Shown here in pieces: positions 21,586 to 34,774 of a stretch of 64,000 bases of DNA. The stretch spans positions 83,780,821 through 83,844,820 of the forward strand of contig OY755040.1 of the NCBI GenBank assembly GCA_963576565.1, given 5' to 3'. The position numbers were made by a program, and so were the translations under genes. The notes below the pieces were generated by a model. It was not told the DNA's origin, searched no databases, and saw nothing but the letters and a program-made list of their open reading frames with translations. The stretch comes from Aspidapion aeneum (Eukaryota; Arthropoda; Insecta; Coleoptera; Brentidae). How positions within the stretch are numbered: the stretch's first letter is position 1; each line of letters opens with the position of its first letter.

Positions 21586-24500
21586 CTGTCCGTAACACGA
21601 TTTTCATAAAATTTTTAGGTAAGATAGTGTTCGACACATCCATTAATGCTAATGACAATTTTTTGACAATTAAAAATGTTATTTTTTTAACGGAGCATCA
21701 CATGAATATGCGGGTTCCGGAATGTAGTAGATCACATTATCCGCAATATTTTGTGTAATAACCAAAAATTTTGTAGGAGCTTTCGTTTCTGAGATATTTA
21801 CAAAAAACTATTCTTTAATGTCGTTTTTCTTTGGAAACTTTTTACTAATCAATATTATTGCAAAAGGGGTTTTTTGGGATAAGCAATTTGTTTTCAGTAA
21901 AAAATTTGATGTACATTGTACAGGGTGTTCTCTGGGTCACTGCCATTACATTAAAATCAGGGTAACTTTGTTAGTATTAGGATGTGTTGGCGATTAATTG
22001 ACCACGGTTAGGTTTAAAAAAAAATATGGTAAGTTAGATATAAACAAAAAGTCTTGCAGGTAATTTTCTCCGCGGCGAACTGTCCCCGCGGCAAGTAAGC
22101 CCGTAGCAAATTGCCCCCTACCCAAATTGCTTAACGCAAAAATTCATTTTTTATAAAAAAACACATTTAAAAAACATTGAGTATAACGCAAGGCTAAGTA
22201 TGAGTTTTACGTCATTTAAGTAAGGTTTTTTCTTACTATTTTATTGTTGGAAAAGAAGAAACCCTTTTCCTGTTACATTATTGAAGTAAAGCTTACTATC
22301 TTACAAACATTAGTTACTTGAACGATGTTGACAACTTAATTTAGTACAAATTAATTACATAAGTATCAAACTTACAATATTACAAATCTGTACTAAATAG
22401 AGTCGTCTACACCGTAAAGGTAAATTTTAGGAACTTGCTTTAGTAAGTACTACCAGGCCCTCGAAAATGTTTTTAAACTTAGATTGGGAAGAAATAGGTA
22501 TCAACGTAAGCGAGCGAACAATACTTAAACCACCAAGATATGCTGACGAAATCGCCTTAATAACAGATAAGATAAGAATAAAATGTTTAATATAGAATTT
22601 TAAAAAATGTGCAATTTGTGTTGGAAATTTCCCGAAATTTTAATTAACCAAAAATTTTGACAATTTTGCACCCCGTCACTTTATCAATTTTAATGATAAT
22701 CTTGGAATACATAAACGGAGTATAACGGAACATGTTGCGTTTCATCTTCACGCAGCAGGTAGGAAGAGCGGATTGCATGAAAGGAATTAACTGCGTAACA
22801 TTGCTCGGAAAGGGGGGGCTGACCCCCCCCCCCCCCCACGAGCTAAAATATTTTTAGATCTTTTCCATATATTTCATGAATACAAACATAAAATAGCCTA
22901 AAATACGGCCTTATGGGGTCTCGGCCTCCCCCCAAACTGTCTCGGGCCCGTTCCGTAGACCTGTAGGCAAAACCAAAGAGGATAATTAATGAAGATCTAT
23001 TGGCTCACGGAAATATGTGCTTAGTTCAATGTGTGACACATAAGCAATTCATTTAACTAAATCGATCAACCCCAAAGGGTAGATAGGTGAGTTTCTACAA
23101 GCATTGAGAGAAAGTGGCGGAGAGAGAAACTAGTAACATGGTGTTGAAAAAAATCTTAAAGCATGTACAGAAAGGGGGAAGAGGGTTAAATGACAGGAGG
23201 GGCGATGGGTGGGAGCAGGGAGGAATACAAAATAATTACAGCAAATTAGAGGACATTTCCAATGGGCGATCAAAGAAATTTCATTAAAATCGCCTGAAAT
23301 TTAGGTAATTTGTTTAACTATTGGACCCGTTGGGTGCCATTGTAACTTTTGGACAGTGACTTCAACCAATGCTGATCGTTATTGTAGCCTTGCAATAGTT
23401 GTGATATTGCAATAACACTGTAACATTGGTTTGATGTCACTATGTTTTCCTTTAAGAAAAAACACGTTGGGCAATATTTATGGCTTATTGAGACTCAAAG
23501 AAAAGAAATAAAATGTCATGAAAATGGAATTCTATCTTTAATTTATTTTTATTTATAAAGAAACTATATATATTTTTATTTAACTTAAAACCAAATTGTG
23601 TTTGTAGTCAAAAATATAAGAATTCTACTTTCGTTCTTTTTTATTTTTATTTTATTTAGTTACCAAGAAAGTTTAAAATTTTAATTAATCAACATTAATT
23701 TCATTTCGTTTAATTATCTTAATCTTAGGTTAACCCGTTTTTGTCAAAAGTCTAATAAGGTGGTGGGATCAATCTTCAGAAAAAGGAGAAGGCGCCATGA
23801 AATCTCCTTTAATAATTTTTTAAAAGGCTTGGAAGATATTTTAAAAAAAATAAATAAATAATAATTAAAATTAATTATTATTAAAGGATATTTCCCTTGA
23901 CTCTCGTTTCAAGTTAAATATGTTTTACAAAATGTATTGCAATAAATAAAAATCAAATCAATACAGTGATTACAATCAATTCAAATTTTAAAATTAAATT
24001 AAATTTCCAAAATACAAAAGAACTCTTTCTGCCAACAAGAAAAATGTTTAGTGAAATAACTGGAAAGATATCACCTTTTATTTTTTTGTTGTAAATTCCA
24101 TTTCAAACAATGAGAGACCTTGTGGAGTACATTTGTTCTTCTCGCCTACACAGCTCAGATGACCAATGCTTCGCCTGATTAGGCCATCATTTGACCAATG
24201 AGACAGGACTTTAAAAATTGCTGGATTTGCTGTGGCTTGTTGTCTATTGGCAAATATCTCGCATGGTACTCATTGTATATGTTACCCAAAAAATACAGAA
24301 ACAAAAGCGTTGTCAACTATCAAATGTAAATCAAAAATAAAATATTTGAGTTACATGAACTTTAATTCTTGGGATAAACTAAACTCTAAAACTAAACTAA
24401 ACTTTTAAAAGATTTAACATCTTGCATTGCATCTTGATTATAACAACATTAATTTGCCTTAAAATCTAGATACTAAAAAAACTTATAATCTCATAAGTTC

Positions 24501-26434
24501 TTATTTAACAAACTTTAATAAAAGAAAATAAATACATTTTTATAGAAACAATATCAAGAAAAAATATAAGAAAATATTTTTTAGATACAATAAACTCTAT
24601 GTGTTATTTTTGCAATTTATAAAATTATTAATAATAATAAATTTTACATCAATACTACTATTTGAAAAAGTTTGGCCATAACCCTTTTAAAAGTCATATC
24701 AATTATTAGGAAAATCTGCACAGCTGAATTAAGTTAATTTTAATTTAAAAAATTCTACAAACTTTAAATGTAGGTATTTTAGTTATTTTTTCAATAAAGA
24801 AAATACAAGTCAACTTATATAAAAAAAATTATTTTATTACATGAATAAAATAATTTGGAAGAAAAAATGGAGTTGAAATGGAGTTGAGTTGCTAAGCGTG
24901 TGTTCTCATTTCGAAGGTAGGTAGGCAGATATTTTTAGACATTGACCGTAGTCAAGGTCAAATAAAAATGAAAGGTAGTTTGGTAAAAATGGACCTGAAT
25001 TAATCACATAAAATCCAAAAATCCGTCAAGCCGACAGTTTACATGATTGTAGAAAACATCTCTTGTGTCTAATTTTGAAGAAACTGACTAATATCATAAG
25101 GTAATAATATATTACTTATTTTACAGAAAAATATACCTACTATAGTAAACCCAAGAGAAGTACTCAACATGAAGGATTTAAAAATGACCAAAAGCAACAC
25201 ACAATATTTTAAATAAATTTAGTCTACGACCAAGCCAGAATTATCTTCTTTAGCAACAAAAAATATTGCATGGCCCAACGCCATTTGTAAAAACTTTTAC
25301 TTAAAAATTTATTAGGTCATTGGTGGTTAACCCAAAATAGATTTTACCAAAATTCACATTCCCAAAGGAATGTAGCTATATGCTTAAATAAATTAATAAA
25401 TGCTTAAATAAATTAAGACATTGAAAAAGGTAATTTTGAGAATTAACTCAGAAATAGATGGCCTACCTTCGATCAACAACACCACTTTTCAACTAAATAA
25501 AATTATTTTTACATACCTTGTATCTACAAGTAAATAAATTATACATTATTGTTTAAAACAATTAAAAGTACACAATATACACAGTAAATTGAACTCGAAC
25601 ATTATTGTCACTCAGAATCAGTAGCAACCTCACCAAAAGCATGGCATTCCTGCGTGTTTTTTTGTCATATTAAGGAAATAATACGTATAGATATACGTTG
25701 CTTTATCCGTACGACAATAAGCGTACTCCTGTAATTATTTAATTACAAATGTAACGATAATATCGTTACAAATGCCCTTTCCGAGAAAATTTCAAAACTT
25801 GTTTACAAATTTTCCTTTAATGAAATAATTCCGTTAATGAAAAAATTGCACAATAAAAAAAACGCATAAAAATGTTTGCAAATATAAAATCTACAAAACA
25901 GGAACTACCGTTATGATTATACAAAGAGAGTGAGTGCAAAACTTATCAAGTCAAATATGTATGCTTTCTCAGTCACGAATTTGGTAAATACTTCTTCAAA
26001 ATTCTGATATCCAATTTAAGTAATTTAAGATAAAATATAGATATTCTTAAATTACTTCGTTGATGAGTAATTTGGATAGATTGCAATTGCATAAGTCATT
26101 CCAAGCAAACTGACAAATCTCAAAAATTTTTTAAAAAATATATCAATATCATGACTATCATTTTAATTTTCAATGAACCAATTTACATTAACTAATTTAG
26201 TTCATTTAAATATGGAAATCTAAAAAATTTAAAAAAAAGTTCAATTTACAAGAACTTGGTAAATTTGTTAGATAATATAGCTAATTTAAGGTATTTTAAA
26301 TATTCTAAGAAAATTAATTTTCCACAAAGACATGTTAGGTAAAAATAATATATAAGCAGACAATAAAATTATAAAAACATTACACTGTTTCCTTTTTTGT
26401 TTGTGTTCATAGTTAAAATTAAAACATAAATATA
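21458..26434. other. Interior of left arm, AT-rich, no gene
   Basis: No coding region is readable over about 5 kb. It contains a (TG)n run at 21551-21578, an ACAGGGTGTTCTCTGGGT motif near 21921, a C run at about 22822-22838, and the small palindromes ACGTATAGATATACGT (25683) and TGTAACGATAATATCGTTACA (25750). The part next to the gypsy integrase stop (about 25500-26385) may be a gypsy LTR: a purine-rich tract followed by TGTAATG lies on the minus strand near 26385. The second LTR needed to prove it is not in the window. Confidence 0.4.
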
Positions 26435-27690
26435 CTAATTATCATCAGAATCGTTTTCTGTTGACTCATAATTAGAATTTTCATCTTCACTATCAGAATG
26501 ATATTCCTTAAGATCACTGATATGATAATCACCAATCTTTTTTCCATCAAAATCTTTTAAACGATAAGAAATTTTTGAAAGTACTTTATCAACAATAGCA
26601 GGAGAATACTTATTTTCCAACTTTGCAAAATAATTTTTAGATGCATTAGATAAACGATGATTTTTCTTCCACACTTTGTCACACACATAAAACTGAAAAT
26701 CCCTTTTTCTTAAATTATATCGTTTTTCATACTTTAATTAAGCATTAAATAACTTTTTTCTAACATCAGAATACAATTTCGGCATTTCTTGCAGGTCTGT
26801 AAGTCTTGTATTTTTCACATTAATGGAAACAATATTATCAGCTTTATCCGAAACTTTTCCATAATAATCTCCAAAAACTGGAATATTACGACCAAAAGAT
26901 AAGAACCCTGGGCTATAAGTACTAGCATCATGTTGAGCTGTATTTATGGCTAAACAAACTTTATGAATATGCGAATTCCAATCTTTATGATTTTCTCCTA
27001 TATAACATCTTACAGTAGTAAGAATAGCTTTATTTGCTCTCTCAGTATGATTACTTTGAGCATGATAAAATAAACCATAAAATATCTTTTGAACTTTATC
27101 ACAGAAATGTCTTGGATTACTAGAAATATGTGATTTTCTAAGAACTTAATAATGCAAAAAGTAGTTGCATTAACCAAAGGATAAACTTTTACAAACTTTG
27201 TAAAATAATCTATCACAACAAGAGCATATTTGTAGGTATTAGATCGTGGATATGGACCAATAAGATGAATTGATATCATTTGGTAAGGAAAATTAATTCC
27301 TTTGTATACACCCATTAAACCAGGAGTTACATAATTACAACTTTTATTAACCTGACAAATCTTACAATTTTTTACATATCTATAAATGTCTTTCCTCATA
27401 CTGGGTCAGTAATATATTTCTGAAATTCTTGAGTATGTTTTAGAAATGCCAAAATGACCTGCTGTTTCTTGATCATAAAAAATGTTAAAAATTTGTTTTC
27501 TATTGTGTGTAGGAATAACAATCTTTCACTCAAGTTACTTTCAATACTATGATTAAGAAAAACATGTTTATATATTATATTATCCTTAACTAAATTTCTG
27601 TTAATTTTTTCAATCATAGAAAGATACCATTTATCTGGTTTTATTAACGATAAATCCAAAACTGAAATATTTTAAAAAATATGACCAAAA
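26435..27690 (-). pseudogene. Ty3/gypsy integrase fragment, left arm
   Basis: Read on the minus strand: a linker and N-terminal part (27659-27396, KPDKWYLSMIEKI), a zinc-binding cysteine pair (KNCKICQVNK), core 27399-27010 with IGPYPRSNTYKYALVVIDYFTKF, then in another frame NHTERANKAI and the C-terminal chromatin-side domain 26686-26435 (DKVWKKNHRLSNASKNYFAKL, IGDYHISDLKEYH, acidic tail). The first catalytic Asp is His (SIHLIGPYP) and the segment that should carry the second Asp (DNG) is missing. Only the Glu is left. RT and RNase H are absent. Confidence 0.85.
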
Positions 27691-27788
27691 TTAGTAGTAG
27701 GCTTAAGCGGGTGTTGGACTACTTTTGAGGAGGGAATGACCTTGTATGACCTTGACGGTCGTTGCGTTGTTTTATGTAACATTAAAAA

Positions 27789-28103
27789 AACGAAGACAAG
27801 CATTTTATCAACAGCTCCAACTCCAACAGCAATTCCAATAGCGATTCCCTCAACATCGAGGGATCAGCTAGTCCAGCAAACCGTAGCCGCAATGTCACAA
27901 CAATAGAAAGCCAGACGATAGAGCAGGCTATCCAAATCCTACGGGTGAAAAGAAGCTGCGTGGAGCAGCTTAAACAAAGAGTGGATCTACTCAAAGCAGA
28001 GATTCAACGACTACAAAGAGAGACCGAAGGTGTGGAGAAAGAATTCCAAGCAAAATTGAATGATTACAATAAGCTAAAGGATCTTTTTTATGCTTTTCTT
28101 TAA
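27789..28103 (+). other. Coiled-coil ORF in the palindrome spacer, no start codon
   Basis: An open frame of about 104 codons with a TAA at 28101-28103 encodes an Asn/Ser repeat (SNSNSNSNSDS), then a charged helix with heptads (QRVDLLKAEIQRLQRETEG, KLNDYNKLKDLF). There is no ATG at its start, so it could be the last exon of a split gene or a truncated ORF. I do not recognise the family. It lies only in the unique spacer, upstream of and on the same strand as the PLA2-like piece. Confidence 0.4.
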
Positions 28104-28660
28104 ATTTTTTACATTTTTTTATTGTAACATATTTAGTTTTTATATAAAATTATTAGTTAGCCAATATATAACTTTATGAAACAAAAAAACAATTTGAATA
28201 TGTAAATTATAATAAATCTATATTAAGAAAAATAACATTATGGTAATTTAACAACAAACATTTTTTTATAATTCTTTAATTTTACTATTTTACATTTGCA
28301 TTTTATAGAATAAACTTTAATATAGATAAGAATATTATGCTAATGTAAAAAACAAAGTTTTAAAAATAATTTTTAAACTTTAGTTTATTTATAAAAGAGT
28401 AAAATCGCATAGTATAGAATAAACCAATTTGTAAAAAAGATCTAATTAAAAAAAAAACTTTTAAAAATTATTTTTAAACTTTGGTTTGTTTGAAACTTAA
28501 AAACGTTTTTTTTACCATTTTTTAACTTTACTTTGTACATAAATGAACAAAATTTGCGTTACTATAATTTAAAAATCGAATATTGATGTGATTCAAAAGA
28601 TAGGATTTTTACAAATGGTTTCATTTTAAAATTGTTAGATGAAAATTTTTAATTGTTTGG
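28104..28660. other. AT-rich spacer, no gene
   Basis: Very AT-rich sequence between the coiled-coil ORF and the PLA2-like exon. It contains degenerate repeats of TTTTTAAACTTTGGTTT type (about 28370 and 28485). A TTTGGTTTAG at its right end could be a splice acceptor. Confidence 0.4.
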
Positions 28661-28665
28661 TTTAG

Positions 28666-28890
28666 TGCCACAGTGCCCCAATAAATGCACTAGATAGAGC
28701 CTGCAAAAAACACGATATTAGTTACTCTAATAATTTGGATAATTTAGAAAAAAGACACAAAGCTGATCGCGAATTAGAAGAAAGTGCGTGGCAAGTTGTT
28801 AAATCAAAAGACGCTGGAATAAAAGAGAAGGCTGCTGCTTACTTTGTTACAAATTCAATGAAACTACTTTTTGCATTATTAAGTTCTTAG
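28666..28890 (+). pseudogene. Phospholipase A2-like fragment (virus/Polinton-type)
   Basis: The open frame has no ATG and begins after a TTTAG acceptor-like site. It encodes INALDRACKKHDISYSNN, in which the Cys-x-x-His-Asp-x-x-Tyr active-site signature of PLA2 is kept (His codon 28711-28713, Asp 28714-28716), followed by RHKADRELEESAW and EKAAAYFVTNSMK. As I know the family, this form is the small PLA2-like domain of parvoviral capsid proteins and of Polinton/adintovirus-like elements common in insect genomes. The calcium-loop part upstream is missing. The frame is broken off at 28862, exactly where the palindrome's right arm starts. Confidence 0.6.
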
Positions 28891-29586
28891 AAAATCACAT
28901 ATTTCTAGTAATCCAAGACATTTCTGTGATAAAGTTCAAAAGATATTTTATGGTTTATTTTATCATGCTCAAAGTAATCATACTGAGAGAGCAAATAAAG
29001 CTATTCTTACTACTGTAAGATGTTATATAGGAGAAAATCATAAAGATTGGAGTTCGCATATTCATAAAGTTTGTTTAGCCATAAATACAGCTCAACATGA
29101 TGCTAGTACTTATACAGGGTTCTTATCTTTTGGTCGTAATATTCCAGTTTCTGGAGATTATTATGGAAAAGTTTCGGATAAAGCTGATAATATTGTTTCC
29201 ATTAATGTGAAAAATACAAGACTTACAGACCTGCAAGAAATGCCGAAATTGTATTCTGATGTTAGAAAAAAGTTATTTAATGCTTAATTAATGAAAAACG
29301 ATATAATTTAAGAAAAAGGGATTTTCAGTTTTATGTGTGTGACAAAGTGTGGAAGAAAAATCATCCTTTATCTAATGCATCTAAAAATTATTTTGCAAAG
29401 TTGGAAAATAAGTATTTTCCTGCTATTGTTGATAAAGTACTTTCAAAAATTTCTTATCGTTTAAAAGATTTTGATGGAAAAAAGATTGGTGATTATCATA
29501 TCAGTGATCTTAAGGAATATCATTCTGATAGTGAAGATGAAAATTCTAATTATGAGTCAGCAGAAGACGATTCTGATGATAATTAG
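28862..29586 (+). pseudogene. Ty3/gypsy integrase C-terminal fragment, right arm
   Basis: This mirrors 27166-26435. It reads FCDKVQKIFYGLFYHAQSNH, then TERANKAILTTVRCY, AINTAQHDAS and, from 29335, the C-terminal domain DKVWKKNHPLSNASKNYFAKL with the acidic tail ending in SDDN. Compared with the left copy there are substitutions (HPL for HRL, FPA for SPA, ESAED for ESTEN). It is shorter than the left copy because the arm begins inside the core domain. Confidence 0.85.
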
Positions 29587-32500
29587 TATATTTATGTTTT
29601 AATTTTAACTATGAACACAAACAAAAAAGGAAACAGTGTAATGTTTTTATAATTTTATTGTCTGCTTATATATTATTTTTACCTAACATGTCTTTGTGGA
29701 AAATTAATTTTCTTAGAATATTTAAAATACCTTAAATTAGCTATATTATCTAACAAATTTACCAAGTTCTTGTAAATTGAACTTTTTTTTTAATTTTTTA
29801 GATTTCCATATTTAAATGAACTAAATTAGTTAATGTAAATTGGTTCATTGAAAATTAAAATGATAGTCATGATATTGATATATTTTTTAAAAAAAATTTG
29901 AGATTTGTCAGTTTGCTTGGAATGACTTATGCAATTGCAATCTATCCAAATTACTCATCAACGAAGTAATTTAAGAATATCTATATTTTATCTTAAATTA
30001 CTTAAATTGGATATCAGAATTTTGAAGAAGTATTTACCAAATTCGTGACTGAGAAAGCATACATATTTGACTTGATAAGTTTTGCACTCACTCTCTTTGT
30101 ATAATCATAACGGTAGTTCCTGTTTTGTAGATTTTATATTTGCAAACATTTTTGTGCGTTTTTTTCATTGTGCAATTTTTTCATTAACGGAATTATTTCA
30201 TTAAAGGAAAATTTGTAAACAAGTTTTGAAATTTTCTCGGAAAGGGCATTTGTAACGATATTATCGTTACATTTGTAATTAAATAATTACAGGAGTACGC
30301 TTATTGTCGTACGGATAAAGCAACGTATATCTATACGTATTATTTCCTTAATATGACAAAAAAACACGCAGGAATGCCATGCTTTTGGTGAGGTTGCTAC
30401 TGATTCTGAGTGACAATAATGTTCGAGTTCAATTTACTGTGTATATTGTGTACTTTTAATTGTTTTAAACAATAATGTATAATTTATTTACTTGTAGATA
30501 CAAGGTATGTAAAAATAATTAAGTTATGTTATTATCTTTTGATTAGCGATAATATTTAGTGTGTATTTTAAATTTAACTATTTGATTCAATGCCTACACT
30601 CACGCATTTTTGACTCGGATGATTTTAAAGGCATGAAATTAAAAATACGTTTGGGGCACCAAGCGCCGAGAGACAAAAATCTAAATTTAGTTGAAAAGTG
30701 GTGTTGTTGATCGAAGGTAGGCAAATATTTTCCTCTATTTCTGAGTTAATTCTCAAAATTACCTTTTTCAATGTCTTAATTTATTTAAGCATTTATTAAT
30801 TTATTTAAGCATATAGCTACATTCCTTTGGGAATGTGAATTTTGGTAAAATCTATTTTGGGTTAACCACCAATGACCTAATAAATTTTTAAGTAAAAGTT
30901 TTTACAAATGGCGTTGGGCCATGCAATATTTTTTGTTGCTAAAGAAGATAATTCTGGCTTGGTCGTAGACTAAATTTATTTAAAATATTGTGTGTTGCTT
31001 TTGGTCATTTTTAAATCCTTCATGTTGAGTACTTCTCTTGGGTTGACTATAGTAGGTATATTTTTCTGTAAAATAAGTAATATATTATTACCTTATGATA
31101 TTAGTCAGTTTCTTCAAAATTAGACACAAGAGATGTTTTCTACAATCATGTAAACTGTCGGCTTGACGGATTTTTGGATTTTATGTGATTAATTCAGATC
31201 CATTTTTACCAAACTACCTTTCATTTTTATTTGACCTTGACTACGGTCAATGTCTAAAAATATCTGCCTACCTACCTTCGAAATGAGAACACACGCTTAG
31301 CAACTCAACTCCATTTCAACTCCATTTTTTCTTCCAAATTATTTTATTCATGTAATAAAATAATTTTTTTTATATAAGTTGACTTGTATTTTCTTTATTG
31401 AAAAAATAACTAAAATACCTACATTTAAAGTTTGTAGAATTTTTTAAATTAAAATTAACTTAATTCAGCTGTGCAGATTTTCCTAATAATTGATATGACT
31501 TTTAAAAGGGTTATGGCCAAACTTTTTCAAATAGTAGTATTGATGTAAAATTTATTATTATTAATAATTTTATAAATTGCAAAAATAACTCATAGAGTTT
31601 ATTGTATCTAAAAAATATTTTCTTATATTTTTTCTTGATATTGTTTCTATAAAAATGTATTTATTTTCTTTTATTAAAGTTTGTTAAATAAGAACTTATG
31701 AGATTATAAGTTTTTTTAGTATCTAGATTTTAAGGCAAATTAATGTTGTTATAATCAAGATGCAATGCAAGATGTTAAATCTTTTAAAAGTTTAGTTAAG
31801 TTTTAGAGTTTAGTTTATCCCAAGAATTAAAGTTCATGTAACTCAAATATTTTATTTTTGATTTACATTTGATAGTTGACAACGCTTTTGTTTCTGTATT
31901 TTTTGGGTAACATATACAATGAGTACCATGCGAGATATTTGCCAATAGACAACAAGCCACAGCAAATCCAGCAATTTTTAAAGTCCTGTCTCATTGGTCA
32001 AATGATGGCCTAATCAGGCGAAGCATTGGTCATCTGAGCTGTGTAGGCGAGAAGAACAAATGTACTCCACAAGGTCTCTCATTGTTTGAAATGGAATTTA
32101 CAACAAAAAAATAAAAGGTGATATCTTTCCAGTTATTTCACTAAACATTTTTCTTGTTGGCAGAAAGAGTTCTTTTGTATTTTGGAAATTTAATTTAATT
32201 TTAAAATTTGAATTGATTGTAATCACTGTATTGATTTGATTTTTATTTATTGCAATACATTTTGTAAAACATATTTAACTTGAAACGAGAGTCAAGGGAA
32301 ATATCCTTTAATAATAATTAATTTTAATTATTATTTATTTATTTTTTTTTAAATATCTTCCAAGCCTTTTAAAAAATTATTAAAGGAGATTTCATGGCGC
32401 CTTCTCCTTTTTCTGAAGATTGATCCCACCACCTTATTAGACTTTTGACAAAAACGGGTTAACCTAAGATTAAGATAATTAAACGAAATGAAATTAATGT

Positions 32501-34646
32501 TGATTAATTAAAATTTTAAACTTTCTTGGTAACTAAATAAAATAAAAATAAAAAAGAACGAAAGTAGAATTCTTATATTTTTGACTACAAACACAATTTG
32601 GTTTTAAGTTAAATAAAAATATATATAATTTCTTTATAAATAAAAATAAATTAAAGATAGAATTCCATTTTCATGACATTGTATTTCTTTTCTTTGAGTC
32701 TCAATAAGCCATAAATATTGCCCAACGTGTTTTTTCTTAAAGGAAAACATAGTGACATCAAACCAATGTTACAGTGTTATTGCAATATCACAACTATTGC
32801 AAGGCTACAATAACGATCAGCATTGGTTGAAGTCACTGTCCAAAAGTTACAATGGCACCCAACGGGTCCAATAGTTAAACAAATTACCTAAATTTCAGGC
32901 GATTTTAATGAAATTTCTTTGATCACTCATTGGAAATGTCCTCTAATTTGCTGTAATTATTTTGTATTCCTCCCTGCTCCCACCCATCACCCCTCCTGTC
33001 ATTTAACCCTCTTCCCCCTGTCTGTACATGCTTTAAGATTTTTTTCAACACCATGTTACTAGTTTCTCTCTCCGCCACTTTCTCTCAATGCTTGTAGAAA
33101 CTCACCTATCTACCCTTTGGGGTTGATCGATTTAGTTAAATGAATTGCTTATGTGTCACACATTGAACTAAGCACATATTTCCGTGAGCCAATAGATCTT
33201 CATTAATTATCCTCTTTGGTTTTGCCTACAGGTCTACGGAACGGGCCCGAGACAGTTTGGGGGGAGGCTGAGACCCCATAAGGCCGTATTTTAGGCTATT
33301 TTATGTTTGTATTCATGAAATATATGGAAAAGATCTAAAAATATTTTAGCTCGTGGGGGGGGGTCAGCCCCCCCTTTCCGAGCAATGTTACGCAGTTAAT
33401 TCCTTTCATGCAATCCGCTCTTCCTACCTGCTGCGTGAAGATGAAACGCAACATGTTCCGTTATACTCCGTTTATGTATTCCAAGATTATCATTAAAATT
33501 GATAAAGTGACGGGGTGCAAAATTGTCAAAATTTTTGGTTAATTAAAATTTCGGGAAATTTCCAACACAAATTGCACATTTTTTAAAATTCTATATTAAA
33601 CATTTTATTCTTATCTTATCTGTTATTAAGGCGATTTCGTCAGCATATCTTGGTGGTTTAAGTATTGTTCGCTCGCTTACTTTGATACCTATTTCTTCCC
33701 AATCTAAGTTTAAAAACATTTTCGAGGGCCTGGTAGTACTTACTAAAGCAAGTTCCTAAAATTTACCTTTACGGTGTAGACGACTCTATTTAGTACAGAT
33801 TTGTAATATTGTAAGTTTGATACCTATGTAATTAATTTGTACTAAATTAAGTTGTCAACATCGTTCAAGTAACTAAAGTTTGTAAGATAGTAAGCTTTAC
33901 TTCAATAATGTAACAGGAAAAGGGTTTCTTCTTTTCCAACAATAAAATAGTAAGAAAAAACCTTACTTAAATGACGTAAAACTCATACTTAGCCTTGCCT
34001 TATACTCAATGTTTTTTAAATGTGTTTTTTTATGAAAAAATGAATTTTTGCGTTAAGCAATTTGGGAGGGGGCAATTTGCTACGGGCTTACTTGCCGCGG
34101 GGACAGTTCGCCGCGGAGAAAATTACCTGCAAGACTTTTTGTTTATATCTAACTTAACATATTTTTTTTAAATCATAGCTCCCCTGTCCTCTTGTTGGAA
34201 GATCAAAATCTGTGTTAAACCTAACTGTGGTCAATTAATCGCCAACACATCCTAATACTAACAAAGTTACCCTGATTTTAATGTAATGGCAGTGACCCAG
34301 AGAACACCCTGTACAATGTACATCAAATTTTTTACTGAAAACAAATTGCTTATCCCAAAAAACCCCTTTTGCAAAAATATTGATTAGTAAAAAGTTTCCA
34401 AAGAAAAACGACATTAAAGAATAGTTTTTTGTAAATATCTCAGAAACGAAAGCTCCTACAAAATTTTTGGTTATTACACAAAATATTGCGGAGAATGTGA
34501 TCTACTACATTCCGGAACCCGCATATTCATGTGATGCTCCGTTAAAAAAATAACATTTTTAATTGTCAAAAAATTGTCATTAGCATTAATGGATGTGTCG
34601 AACACTATCTTACCTAAAAATTTTATGAAAATCGTGTTACGGACAG

Positions 34647-34685
<39 letters not shown>

Positions 34686-34774
34686 TCACGACGATATTGC
34701 TAAGATAGGTTAAAATACACCCAAATAACACATTTGTGGCGTTATATGAAACAAAATTTTTTCGTCGAAAATAA
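29587..34774. other. Interior of right arm, AT-rich, no gene
   Basis: Mirror of 21458-26434. It differs by an extra block at 30521-30685 (containing GGGGCACCAAGCGCCGAG) that is absent from the left arm, and by a (CA)n run at about 34653-34682 matching the left (TG)n. No readable gene. Confidence 0.5.

Larger units (their letters stand above)
19547..27166. repeat. Giant palindrome, left arm
   Basis: The arm is the reverse complement of 28862-41058 once the LINE at 36162-40483 is removed from the right arm. Correspondence was followed at many points: hairpin 19674 with 40928, foldback 20252 with 36031, (TG)n 21551 with (CA)n near 34682, the C run at about 22825 with the G run at about 33360, CGTATAGATATACG at 25684, and gypsy integrase 26435 with 29586. 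Only scattered substitutions and small indels separate the arms by eye. The inner end is fixed by divergence after GCAAAAAGTAGTT. Confidence 0.9.

Noticed and set aside
23500..26434. Search for a host gene or CRISPR-like regular repeats
   Set aside because: No open frame with domain-like content and no regularly spaced identical repeats.
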